Made by a program: the position numbers and the translations under genes
The notes under the pieces: generated by a model
Databases searched by the model: none
Told to the model about the DNA's origin: nothing
The model's input: the letters and a program-made list of their open reading frames with translations, nothing else
Assembly (NCBI GenBank): GCA_025331435.1
Contig: JAIWNI010000121.1
Coordinates: 1 to 64,000 of the forward strand
Length of the DNA stretch: 64,000 bases
Source of the DNA: Choanephora cucurbitarum
Taxonomy: Eukaryota; Mucoromycota; Mucoromycetes; Mucorales; Choanephoraceae
Direction of reading: 5' to 3'
Shown here: positions 12,875 to 23,776 of the stretch, piece by piece
How positions within the stretch are numbered: position 1 is the first letter of the stretch
How the letters are laid out: each line of letters opens with the position of its first letter

Positions 12875-15207
12875 ATGTCTTTAGAACCTTTCCGCTACCG
12901 TGTGTGTCCTAATATTGAATTCACCGAACCACAGTTAGAGACGCTTTATGCTATTTTAGATACCTATATTGCTCCTTTAACCAAAGAAGAAGAGGATTTG
13001 CTAGTTGAAAAACTCAAGGCTACCCATTCCGAGCAAGAAGTCCGAGAATTCTGTCAATACTCTAGCAGCTCTCTTCAATCCGTTGAAAGCATCAAGAGCT
13101 TTATCAACCGAGTCCTCTTACCTGAAAAACGTCAGGAACTCCTCTTACTTCTTTCTGTCTTGTCTTCAAAAGCAGGCTCTTTTGCAATGACAGGTTATCT
13201 CAATGAATTCAAGAATCTTTCTCGAGAAGAACGTGAGAAAGTGCTATTGAGCTGGAGAAATTCGGGTATTAGCAAGTTTCGCATGATATACAAGACTTTC
13301 CACGCCTTGGCCTGTTTACCTTCTTACTCGCACCATGCCAAGGAATTAGGAAGAGCCATGAAATACAACGGATTTGATCAGGATCAAAAATATGAAAATG
13401 TGCCACCCCGATTCCAAATGTTAACACAAGATGAAATTACTGACAATATGGAATACGATGTGATTGTGATTGGCAGTGGTGCAGGTGGAGGTAGGACAAA
13501 CAATAACTTGACTGAGTTTCACAAATTAAGCTAAAATTACATAGGTGTGGTTGCAAGTCAGTTGGCAAAGTCTGGCAAATCAGTCCTGGTGATTGAAAAA
13601 GGTGCTTACCATCACGAAAGCGAGTTCGTTGCTACAGAAGCTGATGCATTTGCAAATCTTTATGAGCATGGCGGTTTTACTCCCAGCTTCGAAGGAACCA
13701 TCTCTAATTTGGCTGGAAGTGTATTCGGTGGTGGTACTACCGTTAATTGGAGTGCTTCCTTGAAGGTATAACAAGCGAATGTTGTGCAATAACCTTACGT
13801 GTGTGTTCTCGATTCTGATTTGTTTGATTTATTTAGCTACAACACTTTGTTCGAGAAGAATGGGCAAAGCAAGGTTTGACTTACTTCTTGTCTCCTAAGG
13901 TAAAGGCAATTTGTTTCTTTTTCTTTTTTGAGGATACTGACTTAGTTTTTTTATATATATACACAGTTTACAGAAGATCTTGATCGTGTATTTGAAAGAA
14001 TCGGTGCAAGTACTGAAGGCATTAAACACAATGGTCCTAATCAGATTCTAGTGGATGGTTGCAAGTAAAGTGGCTTCATATTTTTTTTTTTTGAATGACT
14101 AAATTAAGCTTTTATCTTAGAGTACTTGGTTACCCTATAGCTGATATCCCTCAAAACACAGGCGGTAAGCCTCACGAATGTGAAACTTGCTTCATGGGTT
14201 GTCGTGCTGGTATCAAGAACGGTACTATGAACAGTTGGCTCCGTGATGCTGCCGAACATGGCGCTAAATTTATGGAACGTACCAAGGTTGTTCGAGTCTT
14301 GACCGAAAACAACAAGGCCACTGGTGTCGAATGTCTAGTGAACTATGACCGCCCTGTCACAATTCGTGCTCAACAAGTAGTTGTCTCGGGTGGCTCTCTT
14401 CAATCACCTGGTATCTTGTTGCGTTCAGGTCTGAAGAACAAAAACATTGGTCGTAACTTGCACTTGCACCCTTGTACCATCGCATTTGGCTACTTTGACA
14501 GAGAAGTGCGTCCTTTTGAAGGCTCTATCATGACAGCTGTGAGTTGTATTGCCGAAAACGTAGACAATGACGGTTATGGATGTAAGATTGAAGTCCCCAG
14601 TTTGCATCCAGGTGCCTATGCTGCAGTAATGCAATGGCGTGGTGCTGCTTCTCACAAGGAAGCCATGCTGCGTTACACTCACTTTGCTCCTCTCTTAATT
14701 CTGGCTCGAGACAAAGACAGTGAAGGTGTTGTCCGCTACGATGACAAAGACAACTCGATTGTGGACTACAACCTCTCCAAGCGTGATCGTCGTTCCTTGA
14801 CGGTCGGTATCGAGAGATCCGCAAATATTCTTGTGGCTGCTGGTGCACGTGAAATTCATACAGGTCAATTTGGTGTAGAACCCTTTGTGTTTAGAGAAGA
14901 TGAAGAATCTCGAATTGATAATGAGCGCTTCGTGGCCTGGAAGCAGACTGTTGTTCGTTATGGATTTCCCTTTGAAGGTGGTGCTCTCTTTGGTGCTCAT
15001 CAAATGGGTTCTAACCGTATGGGTGTTTCTCCAAAGACATCTGTTGTCAAGCCTACAGGTGAAACCTGGGAAGTCAAGGATCTCTATGTAGCCGATGCCT
15101 CTGTATTCCCCACAGCCTCTGGTGTTAACCCAATGGTGACTACTGAGACTATTGCTCTTCATATTGCTGATGGCATTGTCGAAGGATATACCCAATCCAA
15201 ACTTTGA
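12875..15207 (+). CDS. Long-chain fatty alcohol oxidase (GMC oxidoreductase) with peroxisomal SKL tail
   Basis: Five exons (12875-13490, 13545-13765, 13837-13899, 13967-14064, 14121-15207) encode 694 aa. The protein oxidises long-chain alcohols to aldehydes with FAD and O2, yielding H2O2. An N-terminal helical region typical of fatty alcohol oxidases (about 180 aa) precedes the FAD-binding motif DVIVIGSGAGGG at about 195-206. Further GMC motifs follow: GGGTTVNWSAS, then CETCFMGCRAG with clustered Cys, then the C-terminal FAD/active-site block GAHQMGSNRMG and ASGVNPMVTTETIALH. The protein ends in QSKL, a canonical PTS1, so it is probably imported into peroxisomes. The first intron interrupts the FAD motif exactly as the conserved sequence requires. 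It is convergent with the FHA gene, 101 bp between stops. Confidence 0.93.
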
Positions 15208-15308
15208 TAGAAGAAATGATTTATTTAAGGACGTGTGCGTATAAAGAGAATGATAATATGTACGATGAAAATAATAATAATAATAGTATAATAATTGTAT
15301 TGATGACT

Positions 15309-16557
15309 TTAAGGTCTATCGTTTTCATTTTGAATGTCTTTTTGTTTTTGCTTTTTCAATTCCAGAGCAGAGGGAGGAATGTAAGAACTTCTATGGCGGC
15401 CTAACTTGGGAGGAATCTTCCAAAAGTATTGCTTGTCTTTCAAGGTACATTTACGAGCGCTGCGTCCAACTTGAGTGTATGTAGCACGACGCCATTCAAC
15501 AGGATCAAGCTCACTATTGTAGTAATAGAGGTTTTCTGTAGGAGAACCATCGGCTGTCTTGCCTTTACGTTGAATTTCACCAAAGAAGGGTCTCTCTTTC
15601 AGAACTCTGCGAATACGTTGCATCCATACCTCGCGAGGCTGCTCAGCATAAGCTGGATTGGCCTTTAAGATACGAGAGCAAATGTCACTGACAGGCATAG
15701 AGGAAGTGCGAGAAAAGACTAAGAACAATAAGCTTAATTAACATTCATAAAGAGCAAATGGATATACCAAAGACGTTACCAAGTGCATCAATGATCACTT
15801 CAGCATAATCAGTTGTGTCTTCAACAAGGTTTGAGTCCTTTTCTTCCAGTATGTTCTTATTTTCCTCATTTTCGACTACAGGCTCAGGCGATAAGCTCTC
15901 TGGATCGATAGGAGGAGACAAAGCATCTTCAGGAACAAGCTCAATAGGATACTCTTCGTCTTCTTCCTTAGATTCTACAACTGCAACGGGTGATGCTGGT
16001 GCTTCTTCGACTTCAATTTCAGGTGATAATTCGCGTGTTATATGATCTACTTTTTGCTTCTTAGTCTGATTGATGGGGTAAGGTGGTGCTCTAAAGAAGA
16101 ATTGATCTCCCAAGACATCTACAAAGCTATTGTCATTCAAGGGAACAACCGCATGTTGATCATAATGAATATCATCAACACAGGCACCGTTGAGGCCCAG
16201 GACAGTCAATTCAAACTGTTGTGTGGTCTTATTGAACTCAATAGAGACATGACAGCGACTGATCTGTCTGTTGCGTCTCCCAATCTTGATAGTACAAGAG
16301 CCACCACGACCCAGCGTAACAGCCTTCTCGTAAGAACCTGCAATCACCAAATCATCTCTTCTCTTTCTTGTGTTAACAGCGTACAGGCCGAGAGATGAAG
16401 GGTGAAGGTTAGATGTGGGCTGAAGGTCATCTGAGTTCAAGAAATGGGCATCCTCCATGCCTGGACTGTCTGGTGGAATGACATGGTCGATGGAACGCTT
16501 AGGAGATGTCCAGTCTGTTGTTGTCAATAGGTCGTTCATTTCCATATAAATAGACAA
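15309..16557 (-). CDS. FHA-domain nuclear protein with C-terminal conserved basic domain (Tos4/Plm2-like)
   Basis: Two exons (15780-16557, 15309-15718) encode 395 aa. An FHA domain spans about residues 60-160 with the expected motifs TLGRGGSCTIKIG, ISRCHVSIEF and LNGACVDD; FHA domains bind phosphothreonine. A highly acidic Glu/Pro/Ser-rich linker follows (about 185-260). The second exon encodes a basic, helical domain (VFSRTSSMPVSDICSRILKANP, then MQRIRRVLKERPFFGEI) that looks like a winged-helix DNA-binding fold. FHA proteins of this layout include yeast Tos4 and Plm2, chromatin-associated regulators of the G1/S and DNA-damage responses. The FHA call is firm; the winged helix and orthology are inferences. 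The start could also be the second Met, five codons downstream. Confidence 0.82.
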
Positions 16558-17754
16558 AAAAAAACGAGTTGGAGGAAGGCGTGTTTATAATTAAAAAAAA
16601 TATCTTGCTTTTTCTCATCTCTCTTTCTCTCTCTTTCCCCGGGCTACAGTTTATTGTAAGCCAAATACAGTCACGACGAGAGTGCATTGATATTTTGAGA
16701 GTTTAAGCTGTGTCATCCTCTTCTCTCCACATTGCAGGTGCTCACTTGAAAACACTAGTTTCAACATTAACTAGTTTGAAGCACAATACTCTAATGGTGA
16801 ACATTCAGAAAGTCATATTGTTGAGTCATAGGATGAGAAACTCAGTGATTTAACCAAGTGAGAGGTTGACACTGGCTGAGCTTTAGAAAGAAAAAAAAAA
16901 GAATGGTGTAAAGGGACGTTCCTACTCGATTCAAAGCATGTCTTGGCGCTACTTATCGCAAAGACCTTAGTCCTGAGAAAGAAAGGCTTAAAAAATACCC
17001 CCAAACAGTGATTCGAAAGACAATCTATTTCTTGAAAAACAGCTATCAGTCATGTTATGATCTACCTTAGCTTGTGATGATGTCAAGCGCAACACCCGTC
17101 ATGTCGATGATAAAAACTTCTTTTTGGTATCAAGAATTGCTTTTGTTGGTCCATGATATATATGCCTGAAATGCGAAAGAGCATAGTGTTAAATTTATTC
17201 TATTGTTCCAAAAGATGATCATACCCAAGCATGACTTTTTGGATTTCTATGCAGCACAACGGTTGGTTTATTCATGCTCATAACTAAAATAATTATAGGG
17301 GCTTAAAAACACTGACATAATGCATGACGAATGGTTACTCTTTTTTTTAACTGTGCTTACTATGAAAAATGGTAGTACTCCCGGATTCAATACATTGGGC
17401 ACGGTTTAAACAAACAGCCTTTCTCCAAAAATAAGACACACATTAGTCTTTCAATCAGTTGAAACGTGTACTAGCTTTGATATCTTTCAGCATTTCATTC
17501 ACTTTCATTTCGCATAGAGAGACTATCAATTGTTATTGAACAGACATGATGAAGACCACTGTTTGACTCGAACTAGCATTTTCATGCCTTTGATTGTTGT
17601 TGCAAGAACTAGACCAGTGAGTGGATCTAATCGCAAGTACTTTATTCTTTATTGAACTCAAACCTCGTAAATATAAACCCAGATACTACAAAGTATTTAA
17701 TGAAAACAATCCTTCTAGAGATCGCTTGATTTCCAGAAAAAAAAAGAAGTTAAC
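16558..17754. other. Intergenic between divergent FHA and EXD2-like genes
   Basis: 1.2 kb of AT-rich sequence with no recognised gene. It must contain the promoters of both flanking divergently transcribed genes. CT repeats at 16615-16636 lie just upstream of the FHA gene start. Confidence 0.6.
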
Positions 17755-18785
17755 ATGCCAAGTGAAAAGAAAGAAGTAGTGATGCCAAGTAAAAAGTCAA
17801 ACATCATTTACGAAAACTGGAAAGTGTATTCAAAGCATCATAAACTTATGTTTCGCTGTAATGAGTAAGCAAGCTCAAGTCAAAAGAAAGTCTTGCCCAC
17901 TTATCATTTTCTTTTTTTTGGTCCAAGAAAGAAAGAAAGCACAATGGTACATAAAGAAAGACTTGGCTTCACTCATACCTAATGAAAGTCGAGCTATCAA
18001 ACTAAACTTCGAAGCCAAAGGCAGTGGCCATGCTCATGGCGACTACATGACGGAAGATCGATCGAATGTATGTGTAGCCTGTGGTGGTGATCAGTATTTG
18101 ACTATGCATCATGTAGGTCAGTGAATTTTTTTTTTGAGTCTGGTTTCAATGGCTATGACTCATGTCTATTTGGTTAGTGCCTGAAATGTATAGACATTGG
18201 ATGCCTTTAGTTGTCAAGTCAAAATCAGTAAGTCTATCGTTTGCACATGGAGGCTATTCAACTCATGAAGGATAGAGCCGTGACTTGCTACTGCTATGTA
18301 AACACTGTCATGACAACTACGAGCAAAAGGCAACTGCATTTAAGAAACAAGGCGTCAAACGATTCAATATTCCTTTGGAAGGCAGAGGATGGATCTCTTT
18401 ACCCGAGCATAAACGTGCCAAAAAAGCAGCCTCGGCTCTGATTCGATCCAGTGACAAAATACCCTTCGATCGTCAGCAGGTATTGAAGGAGACAGTGATC
18501 CAGTTTTGGAACGACTATGATAAAAAGGAAGATGTATCGTTCGATCAAATATTGACTGTCTGTAGTGAGCTGCAAGATCATTTCAAAGGACCTGATTTTG
18601 TTGAACATGGACAGGAAGCCATACGCCAATTGACAGCGACTTGCGTAATGAATGAAGATGGCCAACCGACATGGCCAGATCTCGAAGCATTTATTAAAGA
18701 ATGGCGACAACATTTCCTAGATCATGTCAAGCCAAAGCAACTAAGTCCCTTATGGACTGTAGATGCCACTATCTATACACGTTAG
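17755..18785 (+). CDS. Stand-alone homologue of the EXD2 C-terminal HNH-like zinc domain
   Basis: Four exons (17755-17864, 17932-18116, 18178-18227, 18276-18785) encode 284 aa. From KKAQWYIKKDLA onward the protein follows the C-terminal half of metazoan EXD2: DYM, NVCVACG, HHVVPEMYRHWMP, LLLLCKHCHDNY, and finally WRQHFLDHVKPKQLSPLW. The two CxxC pairs with the HH motif suggest a zinc-bound HNH/treble-clef fold. The 3'-5' exonuclease domain that forms the N-terminal half of EXD2 is absent. EXD2 acts in DNA end resection and mitochondrial RNA metabolism, but which activity belongs to this part is unclear. The first junction is tentative: the acceptor (after 17931) was chosen by frame and by similarity to the EXD2 segment RKAQWYLDK. 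The gene is convergent with the next, 21 bp between stops. Confidence 0.82.
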
Positions 18786-18806
18786 ATAAAATTTTTTTTA
18801 TTATTA

Positions 18807-20533
18807 TTAAACAGAAAGTGTGTCTATAGAGAATCCACAGATTTGAAAAGGTTCTGTTTGTTGTTTCTTGAAGGCCACTTTAATGGCTCTGAAGAATTGA
18901 AGGTTAGCTGGACAATGTAAATCCAATGTGATGCGATCTGTGTTCTGTATCGTTTGATCAGTTATCTTACAACGTGTCCATTCACTGTCAGATTGAAGAA
19001 CAGACACCTCTAACTGTCTCTCGGGATTTTGTATCTTTTGAGGTGTATGAATCACCACTGTCTTGGTATTGGCTGTGCCTACCAAAATCAAGCCAAAATA
19101 ATCTTTTGGTCGAGGTGCTAACAGAATGTCAATTCAATCATCGAATTTTTTTTTAAGTTTATTTTACCATGAATTGTATTCCAACATGAATTTGGATCAC
19201 TATCAGCAGCACGATGAAATGAATGTTCTTCCCATTCAATAGACCCAGGCAAACTGAGTAATTCATTATAGGCTTGTTCTAATTTGTTGATGGAAGTGAT
19301 GTTTTGATAGTCAAAAGGAACCTGTTGAGGTGACACAAAGGGGTCCATATTACTGATAAACAGACAACGATCGTTTGCACAAGAGGATCGTACATCACGA
19401 TAGCTTAAGGCAGGTGGTTCTTCTGCTCTTTCAAAATAATCTTGGGGTGCTTCTGATTGATCTGCTGTTAATGATCGTTGCAAATGACGCACAGCATCAT
19501 ACTAAGCAAAAAAAAAAAATAAGTACACATAAACAACAATCAATATCATCTTACAGTATAATGGTCCAACGATGGATCAAAGGCAACGCTCTGTTCTGTA
19601 GCTTTATCTCCATTCGCCATATAAGGAGGGTTACTGAGTAGCCAAGGGTATTGGTTCATCCAGATACCAAAGTAGTGTTCTGCATGACGAATGTTATCAC
19701 TACCAAGACCTGACTTGCCCAACTGAGTCAAGAAGCTCTGTACCTTCCATCGAGGCACAAAGGCACCATAACGGAAATCAGAATAGCCTGTATGTAGCTT
19801 GATTTCCTTGTTATAGAATCGCCATGTCATCTGACGTTCATAATGAGAAGGCTTTGCGTTGGCATGGATCAAGGTAGGGAAACGCAAGAAATTGGTATAG
19901 AGCGAATCCATATATGGATTTAGATAAGTGTCATCTTGGAAATAACAGTAAAGTCGAGAAGCAGTGGCACAGGTAGTGAAGCGTGCCATACTGTTCAAAT
20001 GTTCATCTGATTGTAAGATTTCTATCGTGATGTCTAATTGAGGATCTAAGTGAAGACTCTACTTTATGTTAGCCTTTATTTTACTTTTTTTTATTGTATG
20101 GACTTACTTGTCGTGTGAGTGGTCTATGTTTAACTAGGTTATGAATATAAATATCGCTGATAAAAGGATAACTTGATAATTGCTTGACGGCAGAGACAAT
20201 ACTCTCATCATCATCAGTTACTCTCAACAAGACAGCTGAGACGGGATTCAACTCGTTCTCTAAAAGAGCTTCTGTCGTGAAATACTCTGAAGGGTAAGCA
20301 CTTTTAGATGTCTGTTCAGATAGACTAGGTGCCCAAAAGAGAGGGTTGATGTTGTAATCTGCAGAGGGAATATAGAGGACTTCTTTATCGACATGATCCT
20401 TAGATGACAAGAATGAATACAAGATGATAAGCCCAACTAATACAAAAGCAAGCAACTTTCGAGGCGACCTTGACAATGGAGGCAATGCCTTTTCCTTTTT
20501 ATGTAAAGGTAAAGTACTTGTATTGGCTCCCAT
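18807..20533 (-). CDS. Type II membrane protein, putative Golgi glycosyltransferase-like
   Basis: Four exons (20108-20533, 19555-20058, 19168-19501, 18807-19117) encode 524 aa. A short basic N-terminus (SRSPRKLL) is followed by one hydrophobic segment (LAFVLVGLIILYSFL, about residues 28-43), the topology of a Golgi type II enzyme. The lumenal part starts with an apparent nucleotide-sugar fold: VSAVLLRVTDDDESI, then a strand YPFISDIYIHN, then the acidic motif YCYFQDDTYLNPY, a possible metal-binding DDT/DxD site. The segment GYSDFRYGAFVPRWKVQSFLTQLGKSGL resembles the acceptor-binding region of GT-A enzymes. The C-terminal 150 residues form a separate beta-rich domain. I recognise it as a conserved fungal protein but cannot assign a GT family. 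Its start lies 53 bp from the stop of the next minus-strand gene. Confidence 0.7.
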
Positions 20534-20586
20534 GAATAATAATAAAAAATAAAAAATGAATTTTTTATTTCATCCTTCCAATTTTT

Positions 20587-23458
20587 TTAGAAATCGGGAT
20601 TCATGATTTCAGTGATATTTCTTCTGTTGCTGAAAGGTGGAGGTGAGGTAAAGTAACGAGGTATATGTGATTCAGCTCCTTCTTTAGGTACATGCCAAGT
20701 TTCACGAATCCACCTTGTCTTCTTTCCTCGGTTAGAGAGAGTTCTGGATCGAACAAGACCGGCTTCTTTATAACTCTGGATGGTATCATGACTCCGTTGA
20801 AGTTCAAATTTCATAGTGATAAAGCTATTGAGGATACGAATAAAAGAATGAACTTCATTGAACTTTTGAGGCAGGCAGAAAGTAAAGCGTGGTATATGAA
20901 CATAAAGACCGTTTGCCATCAATTCAATGGTTGATATAGTACATGAAAAGCCTTTTCTAGAAGTTATTCATCTCTTACAGTGCTACTCATATGTTTAGAT
21001 TTACCTTGAATGTTGACTAACCATGTCATGAATCGTTTATCTTCGGGTATATTCATAAAATCAATCAGTTCGTCCAGAGCATCCTTTCCTTTTCTCAATA
21101 AGGTATCACCATAGTTATTTGAATCTGGAGCTGCACATTCACCTACAGCCAGTGTGAAATCACGATTGTCAATCTGTGCAACCAACTTGAAGTTGTATTT
21201 AGTCGGAGTTGGGTAGACATCGTCCAGGTAGCCAATCTTGAGACGAATGCTCTCGGTGGCCGGGAACAAGAATTGAAAGATAGGTGACCAGACCTTTCGA
21301 AAGTACTCAATCTCAGTGCCTGCTGATGTACTCTCCTTGAGATGGTCTAGGCTGTTTTGACGCACCAGATTGGCCCAGCGTCGCATAATACGCCATAGGC
21401 TTGCTAGGTCATTTGAGGCGGGTGGTTTGGCTACTCTCGATTGAATTTCCTTCAGAAAGGTCTGGATGTCCAGTTTGCCATAGGTAGCATGGAACTGAGC
21501 TTGGCATCTGATCTGTTGTTGGCTTGGTTGAGATAACGGAAGTTTCTCGAGCAGGTCCTTTTTCATGGCCATCCAGATCTCTTTGAATAGAAAGGCTTGA
21601 GTGCCCTCTTTCTGGACTTGAGCACTGTCTTGAGCAAGGTCGAGGATGGACGAGAGAGAGAGGGCCATGTTCTTTTGCTCTGTCTCGGTCAGGTCTTGGT
21701 GGTGGATGTAATGGGCAGCATGTGTCAGGAAAGCCCATCGCTTGAGAATGGTGCCTACGCTTTTCTTGTTGGGTCTGTAATAGAGCATGTCGACCTCAAC
21801 AATGCTCTTTTTGGTCATTTCTTCTTGTTGTTTAGTGGGTCTTGTGGGTCCAACAGATTGGGTTTTTTCGGTACAATCATCACCATCCACATCTATGAGG
21901 GTATCGTTACCTTCGTCTTCATTGGTTGGGGTGTTTAATGTGATCTGAAGACTGTCTGAGGTTTTATCTTCTTCAGTCACTGAGAGAGGTTCTTTTGTAG
22001 AGTGAGCACAAGCAGCCTGTGAAAGCTTCTGGGTTGGACTGTCGTAGACTGCACCCGTGAGGCTGTTGACTGCCTTACGCAATCGATCCTTGAACATGCT
22101 AGCAGCCACGCTAAGTGAAGGGCAGGTAGAGGGAGTTGCGGAGGATAGATCAGAAATTGTTGTGGTAGTGATGGAAGAGGGTGGTGCTATAGTAATGACA
22201 AAAGGAGACACTGACCGACTGTCCACCTTATCTTCTTCCCCCTTTGATCCTGCATTGTCTGATGTGTTCTCCTTCAGTTCGATGTTTTCTACTTGAACAG
22301 CTTGTATTTTGAAGCTTTCTTCTTTATTTTCTGCCTGATTGTCTTCTTTGTTTTCTGCCTGATTGTCTTCTTTGTTTTCTGCCTGATTGTCTTCTTTGTT
22401 TTCTGCCTGATTGTCTTCTTTGTTTTCTGCCTGATTGTCTTCTTTGTTTTCTGCCTGATTGTCTTCTTTGTTTTCTTCCTTATTTTCTACTTGATTGTTT
22501 TCTACACTGATGCTTTCTTCTTCTTCTTTATTCTCTGCCTGACTGATCTCTTCTTCATTACTCTCGATTTCTACATGGTTGGTCAATGCACTAATGATGT
22601 CTGCTGTAGTGATATCTACACAAATGACTTCTGCCTCTTTGCTCTCTACCTCTTTGTTGACAACAGGATCACCTTCTGTTTCTTTGCTGAATTCCTTGCT
22701 CACCACACGATGACTGCAATCTTCAGCTCTATGACCTTCTTCCTTGTTTCCAATAAACAACTCAATCGTCTCATTCACTTGACTATGAAGAGAGGATGTA
22801 GAAGACGAACGGGATAGATCGATCACCAAAGGCGAGGGAGGAAGGATTGTTTTGGAAGGAGTGGGTTCCAACTGAATATCATCATCTTCTTGAGTACGTA
22901 ACTTCTTTCTAGAGGTATGTTCCATCTCCTTAAAGGAACGTTTTAGACTCTTTTGAAACATGATAGTGGCCCGTGCTACTTGTTTCTCAATGGCCATCTT
23001 CATCAGTCGTTCACTGTGTGTTTCCCAAAAGTGATTGAACATGGTTTGATCCTCTGTCAGTGCCGATGTCAGCGACTGGACTGCCAATAGGATAGGCCCA
23101 AGATGAGCAAAGTGAGTTTGGATCAGTTCCAGGTCGCGTAAAAAGGAGCTCTTGAGTGAGTTTTTTGTCAGGCAAGGGTTAATATCGAACATGCTAATGG
23201 CATATTGAATGAGAGACCATGTATGCCATTCGGTTTCCATCCAATAATCTATAATATGGTTATTTTGTCTGATGTTATGGAAATCTCATTTCTCTAACAA
23301 AAATCAAAAGTAATCCATCGTTTTATAAAAAAAAAAAAAAAAAGATACATGCTAGGGTTATTTAGCTGTGAAGATAAGTCATTCCAAATGGTGGGTTGTA
23401 ACATTTGCGATTGAACAACCAATGTAGGCTTGTTGGAACCACCTTTTGGTCGCGCCAT
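20587..23458 (-). CDS. Large protein with acidic 8-residue repeats and PD-(D/E)XK-like C-terminal domain
   Basis: Three exons (23349-23458, 21005-23268, 20587-20951) encode 912 aa. Parts in order: a helical N-terminal domain (about 1-150); a basic patch with KKLR; a long disordered acidic region holding six tandem copies of ENKEDNQA; a helical domain starting YYRPNKKSVGTILKRW; then a C-terminal domain with EIEYFRKVWSPIFQFLFP, LAVGECAAP, LLRKGKDALDELI, LVNIQGFSCTISTIEL and NGLYVHIPRFTFCLP. This C-terminal order recalls a multi-copy Mucoromycota family that I believe has a PD-(D/E)XK nuclease-like fold. The usual catalytic D before the E motif is not obvious here, so activity is doubtful. The splice model was chosen because it joins INPSIQNNHIIDYW-type sequence and NIQGFSC in frame. 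Function unknown. Confidence 0.75.
22331..22474. repeat. 24-bp tandem repeat, six near-identical units, in frame in the acidic protein
   Basis: The unit (CTGCCTGATTGTCTTCTTTG plus TTTT on the plus strand) recurs six times without a visible mismatch. On the coding strand it encodes ENKEDNQA. Less regular relatives flank it on both sides (QVENKEENKE, QAENKEEEE). Being a multiple of three, copy-number change keeps the frame open. Confidence 0.95.
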
Positions 23459-23776
23459 AAGAAATTTTAAAAGAAAGAAAAGAGAGAGAGATTCAGCGGA
23501 TATTGAAACTCATTTCATCCTCTATTTTTTTTCTTTTTTTACTCAGCATGGATAGAATGAAATAAACAACAACTGTCAATATCATGAATGAGATGTTTGC
23601 TTGTTTAGAACCTATAGATGACTTATCACGTCATTTGCTTATCAAATCCCATGTCTCTACATCTATATGATATGCCAAAGTAACTCCGCCATTGTTGTAA
23701 TCATGATTCTCCCTTTTTTGGGAGGGGGGAGGGGGTTTTCTTTTTTTTTTTTTTTCTTTTTTCTATTATCATTCAA

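Noticed and set aside
14695..15195. 166-aa minus-strand open frame
   Set aside because: Antisense shadow of the last exon of the alcohol oxidase; no own motifs.
22293..22817. 174-aa plus-strand frame with repeated FCLIVFFV, looks like a membrane protein
   Set aside because: It is the antisense of the 24-bp coding repeat; the minus-strand frame is part of a spliced 912-aa gene.
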